64,000 nucleotides of DNA from Aedes albopictus (Eukaryota; Arthropoda; Insecta; Diptera; Culicidae), in contig NC_085137.1 in the NCBI RefSeq assembly GCF_035046485.1, positions 343,966,505 to 344,030,504 of the forward strand. The letters are read 5' to 3'. Of the stretch, positions 23,789 to 36,060 are shown piece by piece (within the stretch, counting starts at the first letter, position 1; each line of letters starts with the position of its first letter). Made by a program: the position numbers and the translations under genes. The notes under the pieces were generated by a model. That model did no database searches and was not told the origin of the DNA. It saw only the letters and a program-made list of their open reading frames with translations.

Positions 23789-24345
23789 GACGAGCTTGAT
23801 GGTATAGTGGTTACCGCATTTGATTTGTATGCAGAAGGCCCTAGGTTCAAATCATGGCCCGTCCCTTTTCTTCTACTTTGTATTTTTCTATCTACTTCCT
23901 CTCTTTCTCCTCTCTACATATACAACTCATGTATATTCATAAAGTTCATAGCCTAGCCATCGCTAGAACAGATATGGGTTCCGCTCCAACTTCCACAGTC
24001 AGTGTCAATCTCTCATGTAACGCCTACAAACTATGCAACCAAGCGAACAGTGTCGCTTCTCGTTCAGAGTAATCAGCGCACAACCTATCACCTAAAAAAA
24101 AATTCCCTATCCATGTATCACATCACTGACGACAGGTGACCCCTAGATCTCACATCCTACCCTACAAACAAATACCCCATCTGTGCTGGTTGTGGAGACG
24201 CAGAGTGCTCGCGATCGCGAGCACTCTCTAACATTCCTTTCATTTCCCATCTGACTGTAAGGACTTGGCCGGCACCGGTATTGATCCACATATATGGGCT
24301 GCCTAAATTGCACTTGGAGAATAAGTGGATTGTCCCAGCCCTTAT
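23789..24345 (+). repeat. tRNA-headed SINE-like element
   Basis: 23789-23864 folds like a tRNA: A box TGGTATAGTGGTTACCGC, B box GGTTCAAATCA. The remaining body is less certain; it ends before the TAGTCAGC-like flank of the next SINE. A 26-bp palindrome sits in it at 24202-24227. Confidence 0.5.
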
Positions 24346-24462
24346 TCAGTTAGATTTCGGTGCAATACATACCAGTTCAGATCAATCATGGAGGAGCAAG
24401 CATTGACATGTAGAGTCAGCCTTTGCTAAGCTAAGCTGATTCCACCAGAGCGATACCTCCAG

Positions 24463-24770
24463 CCCATATATCAGAAGGCCGAGCATCCCAGCCCATATAG
24501 CCGAGGCGGTAAACGCACGGGTATTCAGCATGACCATGCTGAGGGTGACGGGTTCGATTCCCGGTCGGCCCAGGATCTTTTCGTAAAGGAAATTTCCTTG
24601 ACTTCCTTGGGCATAGAGTATGTTCGTGTCTGTCACACGATATACACATGCAAAATGGTCATTGGCAGAGGAAGCTCTCAGTTAATAACTGTGGAAGTGC
24701 TCATTGAACACTAAGCTGAGAAGCAGGCTTTGGCCCAGTGAGGACGTTATGCCAAGAAGAAGAAGAAGAA
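24463..24770 (+). repeat. Feilai-type SINE with 11-bp target duplication
   Basis: The direct repeat GATACCTCCAG stands at 24452-24462 and 24771-24781. The head has A box TAGCCGAGGCGGTAAACGC and B box GGTTCGATTCC; the tail is (AAG)n. A partial duplication of the first bases (AGCCCATAT) precedes the head. Nearly identical to 58530-58807. Confidence 0.88.
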
Positions 24771-25504
24771 GATACCTCCAGCATTTTCATAATGAAATTA
24801 TTTAGAAAATCTTATATGGATTGATTCAGAAATTCCCCCATGAATTTCACAAAAAAAAATCCTCAGGCATTCCTTCAGAAATCCGTCCAAAAATTCCTTC
24901 AGAAATTCATCTAGATAAAAATTTAGTAATTTCTCCTTGGATTACATAAAACAGTTCATCATATTTTTATTCAGAAATATTTCCAGTGTTTTTTTTAGAA
25001 ATTCATCCGAAAAATTCATAAGAACATTTTCTAGGGATCCGTTCGGAAATTTAGCCAAAAGCTTCTCCAATGAGTCCCACAGGAATTTCCACAATTTGAA
25101 TACACCAAAAATTGCTCCAAGGAAAAATTTAGAAAATTAGAAATTTCACAAGGAATTCACACTCTAGAAAGACATCAAAAAAAAATTTAAACAATCTTAC
25201 ATTTTCATCCCGTTTTCCATCAGAAAATGTTCCATCCATAGATACATTAAGAAATCTTCCAGGGATTATTTGAGACAACCTTCATGAAACTAGTTAAAAA
25301 AAATCTTCAAGATATTTTTTGCAAATTCCTTTAAAAATAACTTTAGAAATTCCTCTTAGGGTTCCCTCAAAAATTTTCTAAGAATTTCTTTTAGCAAATC
25401 TTTCATGATTTAGCTCAAAAAATCCTCCAAGATATCTTCAGAAGTTTCCCCCGAGTTTCCTTCAGAAATTTAGCTACCGATTCCTCCAGAAGATTCTCCA
25501 AAGA

Positions 25505-25690
25505 GCGAACCTGCTTAATATGATGGTTAAACAACGTGACTATCACGTAGAGGACCTGGGATCGAATCTCACTCCCGACATACTCACAAAATGTGATTTC
25601 TTCCTTCGAAAGGGATGTAAAGCGTGGGTCCCGAGATAAACTAGCCCTAGCCCAGGGCTAAAAATCTCGTAAATACAGATAAAAAATAGT
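25505..25690 (+). repeat. tRNA-derived SINE (family B)
   Basis: It has B box GGGATCGAATC and the 3' part GAGATAAACTAG..AAATCTCGTAAATACAGATA. It is the same family as the minus-strand copy at 30733-31069 and serves as an unoccupied comparison for the MITE insertion there. Confidence 0.7.
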
Positions 25691-26322
25691 AGTAATTCCT
25701 TCATAGATTTTTTTTTTGAAAATCTGGTATGGATTCCTTCTGAAATCCCTTCACGGATTCTTCTGGAAAATGTTTGACGAATTCTTTTAGCAATATCTGT
25801 AGTGATTCTTTAAAAATCTTCCAGAGAATCTCTGATAAATCATTCCAAAAAGAAATTTCCAACGCGATTCCTAAAAAAATCTTCAATGGAATATTTAATA
25901 AATCATTCCAAGAACTCCTTCCATCATTTTTTTTTTTCACATCTTCCATCAACGATTTCTCTGTGAATTCTTTCGAAGTTTTCATGAGAAAACCTTTTTA
26001 TTTCAGAGGTTCGTTAAGACTTTAAGAAATTCCTCCAGAGATTCTTTCACAAAAATTTTCTAGGAATTTTCCTTCAGATAATCTTTTAAAAATTCCTACC
26101 ATCTTTAATAGAGGCCTTCAAAAAAAATCTACTGGGATTCTCCTAAAAAATGTGTTATGGGTGGTTTCACAATCTAGCTCATGATTTTTTTCTGAAATTT
26201 TTCCCGAGTTTCATTCAGATTTTTTTTCTGTATACTGCAACCTTCGTAAAACTCGTTAAGATATTTTCTCCGGGTTTTTCATTTTTTTAAATACTCCATG
26301 ATTTACTTTAAAAAATCTCTAA

Positions 26323-26473
26323 GGGGCCATTCATTAAGTCGTGACGTACTAGAGGGGAGGGTTTGTGAAAGTGTGACAAGCAACGTATTAAGTATAAGAA
26401 AAACTCGTACGAAGGGAGGAGGGGGGTTTGAAAATTCCCAATTCTAGCGTGACGTACTTAATGGATGCTCCCC
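26323..26473. mobile_element. Harbinger-like MITE
   Basis: Ends GGGGCCATTCATTAAGT and ACTTAATGGATGCTCCCC are inverted, with G-rich interior runs resembling 30772-30925. The flanks are TAA and AAA, so the 3-bp duplication is imperfect. Confidence 0.6.
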
Positions 26474-28620
26474 AAAACATCTTCAGAAATTTCTCCAGAG
26501 TTTCCTTCAGAAATTTATCAACCGTTTTCTCCAGAACACTTCTTAAAAAAAACTTTCATAAATCTGCTCAGTAATTCCTCCATTGATTTATTTTCTAAAT
26601 CCTGCATGGATGTCTTCAGAAATCCCTTCGCGGATTCTTATGGAAAATCTTTGGCAAATTCCTTCAATTCAATTCCAGGAGTGATTCTTTAAAAACCTTC
26701 CATGGAATCTTTAAAAAAAAAATCATTCCAAAGACTCAATTAGAAAATCTTTTAGGAGTTCTTCCAGAAGTTATTTCTGTGATTTATTAAATAATCCTCC
26801 ATGGAACATTCAATAAAGCATTTCAAGGAGTCTTCATGAATCCCATAAGAATTTCTTCATAATTTGCCACAGATTCATTTGGGTTTTTAAAGTTATCACT
26901 AGTAAATCTAACTTTCAGAGATTCCTTAAGCGAATCCTTTAAAGATTTCATAAGAAATTCATCCAAGAGATCCCTTAAGCAAATCCTTTAAAGATTTCAT
27001 AAGAAATTCATCCAGAGATTCTTTCACCTTTTTTGCGATGAATATTTCTTCAGATAATCCTCCACAAATTCCTTCGAGAAAATCGTTCATAGATAAATTC
27101 AAAAAAGTTTACTGGGATTCCCAAATAAAAATTTCTTGGGTTGCTTCAGAAACTCACACATGATTTTCTTTTTTTTTCGAGATTCTTTCATTCTTTGCAT
27201 TTAGCTCCACATATTTCTCCAAGGATTCCTCTTGAAAACCTTTCATGAGCTTTTTCAGAAATTTCTCGATATAATCGTTTGGAAAATTATCCACGAATCT
27301 CTTCAGAAATGTATCCAGCAGTTTAAAAAAAATCAGAAATTTCTTTCAAGTTTTCTTCAGAAATTCTCCCAATGATCCCCCATAAAAATACTTGAGAAGT
27401 ACCAACAAAGTTTTCTGCATGAATCCTTCTATTGATTCCTTTAAAACTTCCTCCAGGAATGGTTTCAGAATATTTTCTTGGGACTCCTTTATGAATTTCT
27501 GTAGGAATTCCTTTTGAAATATCGCGAGAGATTCCTTCAATTTGTATTCCAAAGATTCTTTCAGAGACTTTCCCAAGGATTCATTCGAGAATAATTCCAG
27601 CAATTTCTTCAAATATTTTCCTAGAAATACCTTCAGGAATTCTAACAGATAATCCTTCACGAACTCCCCCAGTTATTGCTACGGGATTTTCCCAGGAATC
27701 ACATTGGAAATTCCCGCAAGAATGTTTCAGTGTTTTTTTTATTCAGGGATTCCTCCAGTGATTTCCTCAGGAATTTCTCCGGGTACTACTGTATCTATTT
27801 TCTAAGAACTTCTGCCAGTTTTTTTTTAAGATCTTTCTATGATTATTTTTTCAAAGAATTTTTTGAAAAAAAATAGGAAGAATTCCATTGGGATTTTCTC
27901 CAGTATTGTTTGTAAGATTCTTTCAAATATATCGCCAGAGATTGTTGCAAGCATTTCACCGGTACATAATTTTTACAATAAATCAATGAAAAATTTTCTC
28001 ACACATTGTTTCAGAAATCCATTTAATTGTTAGAATTTGATTAATGGATTCCTCCTACAATATTTCACATGATTATTTTATGCATTTGGCCAGGGGATTT
28101 CCAAGAAAGTTCTAAGCTATTCCAGCTATTTTCAAAAATCCTGGGATGATTTCTTAAGGAATTATCCTTGGATTCCTTCATATATTTCTCGATATTTTCT
28201 ACAAAAAAACAATAAGAAATATCTTCATAAATTGTTTAAGGAATCATGCAAATTCCTTCGAAAATCCATTGAAAAATTCATATGGAGATGCTTTCTTATA
28301 TTTCTCGAAATGTTCTCTTTGCATTTAAAGTATTTCTTTAAGAACTTCAGATGAGATTTCTTTAGAGATTATTCTGTTATTTTTTTTTAAATTCCTGTAT
28401 GAATTCCTTTCATAAATCCTTCAGGAATTTCTTCAAAAATTTTGTCAGGAAATCTTCAAAATTTTTCATAAGATTTTTTCATAGAAACTGCTTCATCGAT
28501 CGGTTCTTAGTCTGCTTTTGACTCTGCTTCAGATTCCAGAGATTTTTCCGAGATTCCTCCTGGATTTCTTCAATTTATTCAACCAGAGAATGTTTCAGAA
28601 GTTTTTTCTTGTTAGAAACT

Positions 28621-30718
28621 GTTCCCTAAAGTAAATTATGACCAACAAAATTTTCTAACCAGGAGTTCCTACTCGATTGTTTGAAAAGAAATAGTCACAA
28701 AATCTTAGATTTCTTTTATTTCAGTCTCGTTTTGCAATTATACAGTAGTAAAGATCGTCAGCTCACGGGGTTCAAAAATACTTTAATCAGTGTTATCTGG
28801 AAGCTTTTTTGAACTCTTAATGGTATTTTCAATGTTATTTCATATTTTAAATTTGCCGAAAATTGAAGATATTTGGTGTTTTTAATGTTTTCAAATATTC
28901 TTTGGAAAATATGTCTCCATGTCACGTGCACTACATCTGTTTCAATAAAACACTTTGGCTTGGTAGAATTTCTGATGCATGCCGCACTGGAAACCTTCAA
29001 AAAAGTATCCTTAAACAAAGCTCGTTTAAAAAGATTTTGAAGTATTTATCATGCAATCATAGCTCAGCATACGTCTGAGAGCAATCCAAACATCTTCCAG
29101 TAAGCCAACTATGTGTATTGCCTCACTGATCTCTCACGGGAAATACAATGAAGTTAATGGAAATAGTTTCAGTCTGGATGAATGCAAGATCTCATCTTGA
29201 AATGTATGCTTGCTTACATAGGTACTTACTCCCGAAACCACACTCACAATACGTACACCACAAGAAATTGATGCGCCCGGAAGGAATGTCCGTATGCTTT
29301 TACCAAAACGATGCATGTCGCAAGTGGTTGGTTCTGTTTGCACATCTTGAAGGGTTGATTTCTGTTCAACAGTTGTAAACTGTGTAACTGAGGGAATTGA
29401 TAGTGATTAAATTTGAGAATTTAGTTTTTGCCTTTTAAATAATAAATCAACTCAGGAGAGGCTCCATGGGACTTCATTCAACTCTTCGTTGCACAAATTT
29501 CTACTAAGGCTCCAGCAATTGAGTCTACATTCTCCAACAATTTTTGGCAGCTGCTTTTAACACCCACCTAGACACCCACCTTAATTGCATTTCATAAGAC
29601 AAAATATTCTACTTTTTACCTTGCGTAGCATTCCCTAATCCAAAAGCTCAAAATATCTTCTTTCAATGGACCCAGTTTGTCAGATTTACGCCTCGACAGT
29701 GAGCCCGAACCAGAGTAGCTCTTAGCTTAATCACATTAGCTTGACGTAATTGCGTGTTTTAATTTGCAAACACATGTTCATGGGGCCATATCCGTTTGCA
29801 GTTTCACGTATCCCCAACGCAAAAACAACGTACGCCTGGGGCTAAACATCAGCAGAACACGCAATCCGGACCCGAAATCTGTGTTACACCGAAATCTATG
29901 TGCTCTATAAAAATAGGTTTAATAACAGAGTCCATACATTAAGCCGCTTGCTTGCAAGGCATCCACTCTCATAAGCTAAATGGAGAGACATTCTTTACCC
30001 GTTGGTGAAGACTTCGGGCAGGATAGGGTGGGGGATGGACTGAGAACATACCATGATGGCCGAAAAGGATGCCGTAAGGTGGTCCATTAACCGTTTCCGA
30101 GTTCAGCAGACGAGGTCGATGTAGGGGAAGAAAACGAAGAAGCGCTGATGAAGCCTTTGGACCATTTTGCCGTCTCTGTAAGTGTATTTCTCGGAAGCGG
30201 AAGCAGTTACAGATGACTAGAACGAAAAGAAAAAAAAAACACAAACGGCTCGATTTCTTGCCTCCCCAGAGCATTTGGGCGGAATGGGAGATAAAAATAT
30301 TTGCCCTACACGACGGTGATGTTCTCGTTCCGGGTCACCCAACAACCAATCAGCGATGTTTACTTTACGGGTGGGAAACACGTGTTTTGGGTGGTTCAGC
30401 TGCCGATATGTGGAGGTGCCTGATGAGAAGAACTAAACGCATTAATATTGATTTTGTTTGTTGTGAGGAAATGTTAAGATGAATGATTGGACCTTTCCCA
30501 AAGACGTCATAATGAAAAGATCGGTTAGGAGCATCTAATGACTGGGAGGAATAGTAAGGGTTATTTAAATAAATCTGTATTATTGAATTTTTGAATTTCT
30601 TCATCGCCTTCACATTCGTCTAGGAAAGTGTAGAATTAGCCATGTGTTAAAATACACACTAAAAAAAACATTCGTCTAGGCGACACAACTAGACAGTTAC
30701 TGCTTCGGAGCTTTGAGC
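28621..30718. other. Unassigned non-coding DNA
   Basis: No gene recognised. 29690-30480 is less AT-rich and non-repetitive. Confidence 0.35.
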
Positions 30719-30732
30719 ACATGCACATTTAT

Positions 30733-31069
30733 TTATTTTTTTTATCTGTATTGACGAGATTTTTAGCCTTAGGGGCTGTCCATAAACCACGTGGTCATTG
30801 GGGGGGGTTCGGCCAATGATCATTTTGTATGGACAAATTAAAAATTTTGGATGGACAAATGACCACGCGAGGGGGGGGGGTTGAAAAGTCCCAAAAAAAT
30901 GACCACGTGGTTTATGGACAGCCCCTTAGGCTAGTTTATCTCGGAACCCACACTTTACTTCCCTTCCGAAGGAAGAACTCACATTTTGCGAGTTTGTCGG
31001 GAGTGGAATTCGATCCCAGGTCCTCGGCATGATAGTCAAGTGTTCTAACCATCACACCAGGTCAACTCC
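30733..31069 (-). repeat. SINE (family B) with 14-bp target duplication, split by a MITE
   Basis: The direct repeat ACATGCACATTTAT flanks it (30719-30732, 31070-31083). On the minus strand the head has GTGATGGTTAGAACAC and B box GGGATCGAATTCC. The body matches 25505-25690 once the MITE 30772-30925 is set aside. Confidence 0.85.
30772..30925. mobile_element. PIF/Harbinger-type MITE inside a SINE
   Basis: The 154-bp element has inverted ends GGGGCTGTCCATAAACCACG / CGTGGTTTATGGACAGCCCC and a 3-bp TTA duplication, with G-runs and ACCACG repeats internally. TWA duplications with GGG-initial ends are typical of PIF/Harbinger. Confidence 0.85.
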
Positions 31070-31158
31070 ACATGCACATTTATAAACTAACATCTTTCGT
31101 TGTTATTTCCTATTTTTACTACCATTTTTCGTGTAGCAGACACGAGTATACTCTATGT

Positions 31159-32181
31159 CAGCCTTTCTCAAACTTTTTTTTTATCGACGCGTGTATTTCT
31201 TATGGGACTGATGGGTCCTATCGCGGGTTCTGTCACATTCGCCCGAATTCCAAATGCCCAAATTACAAACGCCCAAATGTAACAAACGCCCGAAACATTC
31301 TCCAGAAAAGACCATTCGCCCGAAAACCATAATAATCTTGAATTCTTTGAACACAGTCTGATTTAAGACTTATACTGCTACAAACATTTTCGGCAATATA
31401 GCTGTGGAAACATTTAATGACATTGACCCTTCTTTTGTTAATAGGCTTTTCTTTTCAGTTTCACCTTCAAGGAAATTTGATTCAATTTTATGTCTTTTTT
31501 ACCAGAAATTTGCGCTTCTTTCAATCATGGGCTGTTCTTTTAAGTTGTTCTGTTATGGGGAACCTTGACGTTTTATATTTTTACAACTTTTGGATTCCAA
31601 ACATGGTTTCAAAAGAACAGCTTGTTCAAATAAGAATGCTGAATTCTCGCGATTTTGATGTTTTTTTTTCTGCATCCGTTAGCTCAAACGTATTAATTTT
31701 CATCAATTATTCTTCATTTTACGAAACGTATGTAGTTATTCCGAGTAGATCAGTCATGAACACTATAATCTTTAAATGTTGACTACTCTGTGCTGAAGCT
31801 TTGTCTTTATCCTTTCGTTCAACAATGCTATAATAATATATGACATATTATGTAATATTTTCATAAGCAATTCCTTCTTCAAAGCATTGCAATGCATTGG
31901 CCGCTCTTCCAAACAAAGCTAATATGATTATTATTGGCGCTAGTCTAGCTGTTCTTACAATATTAAGTACACCATGCGTCTGTCCTTCAACTTTCATTAT
32001 GGCAAACAAGAAAAAAAATTGCTCTGAGAAACTGCATGGAATCGGTGGATGACTTTCGAGCGAATGGTCTTTGGGCCGAATGGTCTTTTCGGGCGATTAA
32101 AATTCGGGCGTTTGTCATTCGGGCGAATGGTTTTCGGGCGAATGTGATAGAATCTCACGACCCAGAGTTCGAGAAAAGTAG
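31159..32181. mobile_element. Non-autonomous hAT-type element with inverted subterminal repeats
   Basis: The 8-bp direct repeat CTCTATGT (31151-31158, 32182-32189) bounds imperfect ends CAGCCTTTCTCAAACT / AGTTCGAGAAAAGTAG. Just inside, TTCTGTCACATTCGCCCGAA mirrors 32133-32152, and CATTCGCCCGAA/CGGGCGAATG motifs recur. The centre (31417-31782) has an AT-rich frame without a known domain. Confidence 0.78.
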
Positions 32182-32540
32182 CTCTATGTCAAAAAGAAAA
32201 ACACGTCAAATTTCAATTGCAAAAGCTTGTATCTACAGTGATCGGGACTCAGAAATGCGGCTGCAACTCTGCAGAGGGTCGGTAAAATTGCACAAAAAAT
32301 TGACTGAAACTTTTTTGGTGATTTTTTTATTGTTTGTGCCAATTTTCGCCAAAAAGACAAATCATGACCAATTTTCATCTGCATTTCTGTTACAGTCCAA
32401 AATACAGTAAAAATGGCGTCAAAATTTCGTAAACAATTACGATACACATACAGACACTTTCTTGTAAATTTTCATCAATTTTGATCAACTGGTTCAATGC
32501 TCTCAGCGTTGATATGCGTGAGTATTTGTGAATATTTTCC

Positions 32541-32776
32541 ATATAAAATGCAGCAGCATACGTGGGACCGCTCTTAACACGCGAACGGAACATCCGATTT
32601 ATGTCGTCTTTGTTTTGTTCTGTTAGTGTGCACCCAAGGTAGGTTTATATGAGGTGAAAGACAATGAGAAATGAAAAGTTTTTGGAATCGATATTTCAAA
32701 CGTTTTGAATAGGGAGACTTTGACTGGGAACATCAAAACCACAGTAGGCAAGACAAAGTTTGTCGGGGACAGCTAG
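32541..32776 (+). mobile_element. Helitron-like element
   Basis: Homologous to 1905-2150: GCATACGTGGGACCG at the start, CAGTAGGCAAGACAAAGTTT and GGGGACAGCTAG at the end, followed by T. Confidence 0.55.
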
Positions 32777-33061
32777 TTTTCCATATTTTTCACATGTAAT
32801 GTATGCCTATAAGGCACTGCACTGTTTTGATTTTGTATGGGATTTTGACGTTTCGTGGCCTTGTTGTTTACCAAGTTTCTGTAAGAGTGAAAGAGAAGGA
32901 AAGAATTTCATACAGTGTCCTATTGTCATTACACCAAATATTTGTCAGCGAAATCCGACATTGATCAAAAGTTGCTTTGTGCGTTGTGTTGGTCATTTGT
33001 TGGATTTGTTTGACCAAATATTTGTCATGTCAAATAGGACCTTTACAGTTGTTGGTTATGT

Positions 33062-33267
33062 ATATGGTATGAGTTCCATAAGTAATCCCACGCTCCCAAA
33101 TTCATCCTATTTGAAAACACGCGATTACGGTACCGATTAATTTTCCTTTTAATTTCATGCGTGCTCACTTCTAACAAAAAATACAAAAATAAGAAACAAA
33201 GCAAACAGTTTGTTTTCATAGGATGAAAATGGGAGCCACATGCTTAATAAGGGAACTGATACCATAT
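33062..33267. mobile_element. MITE copy with 45-bp inverted ends
   Basis: GGTATGAGTTCC at the left mirrors GGGAACTGATACC at the right, with the shared core CTCACTTCTAACAAAAAATA. Flanking ATAT on both sides extends the symmetry, so the exact duplication is unclear. Confidence 0.75.
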
Positions 33268-33913
33268 AATGCCTGTAACATTTCATGGTTATTGAAAAAG
33301 TTGTTCAAACAGTACAATTGAAAAAATAAGGGGTGTTCACTAATTACTGTTAAAGGAGCTTTTGCTAGAACTAATTTTAATCACGATTAGTCCCAATACA
33401 TGTTTTGAATATAAAAATGTTGATAGTGCTTGAATTTTTTGCAATTTTGCCGACCCAAGAAATATATTCTAAGAGATTTGCGTTCAAAATTTCAGCCTTT
33501 ACCTTTGCCGATTTCAAAAATTACTGAATTAACAAGCTAAATTAGGTGCTGCACAATGATCATTTACACACAGTCTACTTCTACTGTGTCATTGCTACAA
33601 CAAAAAGTAAAGCATGCGTTTACATGAGATGAATCCATTTTAAGATTTTCCAGATTAAATTTGAAAAATTTTAATGTCTCCGTTGTAGAATATCAGCCGT
33701 ATTTTTATGTCCCGGTTATTGTGGCTACAGGCTTTAGACGTTATTAGATCGAACGACAATTGAATCCAGACCTTCAAGAAACGATCTTGCTGAATATCTG
33801 TTTTACGGGAAGTGACTACAGGTTGTACATTCTCGTTTCAGGTAAGGATGAAACTAATTGAATACGTCTAGTTTTCGCGTTGAAATGCATCCAAGTTAAA
33901 ATCTATTTAGGTC

Positions 33914-34808
33914 CCTCCATTTAGGTAACGTTACTTAAATGGAGCCTGGAGGCGAATGAATTAAAATTAAACAAATAAGGCCTTTACAAATATTTATTTC
34001 ACTATTTGTCCACTCTTTGACTGATCGAGGGGGGGGGGGGATAAAAATAATGAAGCATTTAATTTGAAAAATATTTAAAACTCATCGGATTTGTTTAATA
34101 ATTTGAGCAAGATCCGAAATTTTGATTAATATTTTTAATCTGCCCCCTCAAAATGCAAAATCCAGCCAAAAATTTTTAAAGGGGGGGACGGGGGAACAAA
34201 AAGTCAAAATAAAATTTGTATCAGCCTAAAAGCCTCAAAAAAATGCAATCTGATTGTGTTTAGAAAAGTTGAAGTATTTTAGATTAGGGATAAGGATGGT
34301 TTACAGAAAATAAGTAGCGAGAGGAGCTAAAGTTAGTCTAGGGCGTGCTCAGAGGGGGGGGGGGGAGCGATTTTGGTGTGGGAGGAGTGTTTCACCTGAG
34401 ACCCTCTGAAACCCCCAAAAACGCCTACGTAATGCCTCTGAAACCTGTAAAAAAATCCTCTGAAACTCTCTGATGCCTTCGAAATTCCCCTAAAACCCCT
34501 TCGAAGCATTAAGAAATGCCTTTGAAATCTCCTCAAAGCCCTATCGGATCGTATATAACGCAACTGAGACCCTCCGAGGCCCCCCGAAAGCGCCCATGGA
34601 GCCCCATGCAACGCCTCTGAACCACCTGCCCCCTCCCCCTTAAACTATCTTGAAAGCCCTCTGAAACCCCGCATGACCCCTTTGAATCTCCAGACCACTT
34701 GCCCTTCTTAAACTTCTTTGCTACCTTCAAATCCATTTAGGTAATAAACTGAATCCATTTAGGTAAAAATTCTATTTAGACAGTCCCGACTCATTACCTA
34801 AATGGAGG
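33914..34808. mobile_element. Possible inverted-end element with G-runs
   Basis: CCTCCATTTAGGTAA near 33914 mirrors TTACCTAAATGGAGG ending 34808; other ATTTAGGTA motifs lie inside. It contains G12 tracts at 34029-34040 and 34354-34365. No duplication was identified. Confidence 0.35.
34383..34700. repeat. Degenerate CCTCTGAAACCC-type tandem block
   Basis: Units of CCTCTGAAACNCC with drifting 12-15 base spacing. Its design is the same as the 24.8 kb block but with a different core. Confidence 0.6.
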
Positions 34809-34819
34809 TTTTGGTGTAT

Positions 34820-35690
34820 ATTATTCTGAAGAAAGGTTAAACCTCAACGATACAACTGAACTTGTTAGAAATATTCAAAGCTAGGTACTACAATTTTGTC
34901 TCATGTTTTCTAAAACTCTTGAATAATGCCCCTCTCAAAATGCAAAACTCCGACCATTTTTTTCAAGAGCCCACCTCTGGAACAAGAGCAACTCAAAAGT
35001 TCATTTTGTGATGAAGATGATGATTTTATTTTACCATCTGTTGTAGCTCGGCATCTGCCTATAGTACTCGGATAATATAAAAAGCAATTTGTTCAAGATT
35101 GTGCTACTGTTAGTGGTCAGTCATTCTCCTGCATGAAGGGCCAAAAAGGTTGTGTGGACCTGCAAGCAGACACTTGCATGAAACCCGTGAACGAAAATAA
35201 TCTCCTTCCAGAAACAGAGCAACAAAGTCAAATGCGGCGACCCCAGCAACGACGAGAGACTTGCGATTGGAAGCTTGGTACGTGTAAACTGCATATCTGT
35301 CAATTTTATCGAGAGCTCCCGTATACTTTCCAACATACTGAAGCAGTGGCGTAGCCAGAAGGGGTTTTCAGCGGTCAATTATACCTTTTTGCCTTTCTCG
35401 TTCACCAAAATGAACTGAAAGCAGACCCCCTCAACTCCATCATTTTCTTGGAAACACGAACACAGCGCCATCATTTAGCTAGCGGATGAATATAGAACCA
35501 TAAAATCAGCATAAGTGTGCTTTGCTTCTCGTGGTTGTTATGGTAGCTACGTTGTTACTTGTTTGTTATTTCCTTTCGATTCAGACGTGTGATGTGAAAA
35601 ATGTACACAGGTACGTTTATAAAGTGCATGAACTAACAAATTATTTACAATTAAAACTTCTTTTTATACTTTTAGGATGATGAGATATTT
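34820..35690. other. Unassigned non-coding DNA
   Basis: No gene seen. AGTGGCGTAGCCAGAAGGGG at about 35344 resembles a common element terminus, but a partner end was not found. Confidence 0.35.
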
Positions 35691-35697
35691 ATTGTAG

Positions 35698-36060
35698 TTG
35701 CCGCCAATCCCAATGGACCATGAATCATCTAGATCGCGATATGAATGGATAATCTTTAGCGCTCATCAGCTTGACCACACCGGGATAGTAGGTCAAAAAG
35801 GAATCATCGATGTCCGTAGACCAGATCGAGGTGAAGCCCGGAGCATCAAGATTAACATGCACTGGGGCACGATTAACAATCAAGTGAAGATACTGTTCGG
35901 AATTTGCATCGGTTAACCCCAACTGGGTGCCTTCGAATTAGAGAAAATAATTAAGGATCCGTTTGCGGTTCTAAAACTGAAAGACACCTTAATCAACCTG
36001 AAGATTGGATTCCGTCGGACATCTTACCCTGATGAAAGTGTTTTTACTCTTGCTGAAATT
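35698..36060 (+). pseudogene. Decayed coding-like segment, unknown family
   Basis: After a plausible acceptor (TTTATTGTAG), a frame reads LPPIPMDHESSRSRYEWIIF..., meets TAA at about 35914, then continues in the same frame through GAFELEKIIKDPFAVLKLKD to a second stop near 36080. The residue mix looks protein-like and only one stop interrupts it. A further stretch, about 36240-36540, reads KFINFDVDVGIFSIAGCYHL and onward in one frame with two stops. I do not recognise either. They may be exons of a dead host gene or of an old element; chance is not excluded. Confidence 0.3.

Larger units (their letters stand above)
24785..28620. repeat. Large degenerate 12-bp-period repeat block
   Basis: About 3.8 kb built of drifting AATTCCTYCAGA-like units, often as 24-base pairs of units. 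It is interrupted by the SINE at 25505-25690 and the MITE at 26323-26473. Because 12 is a multiple of 3, frames stay open and yield amphipathic four-residue repeats; none is a gene. Confidence 0.75.

Noticed and set aside
27346..27660. Amphipathic 104-residue frame and similar ones in degenerate repeats
   Set aside because: The 12-bp period keeps frames open and creates helical-looking four-residue repeats; no start context, conservation or domain.
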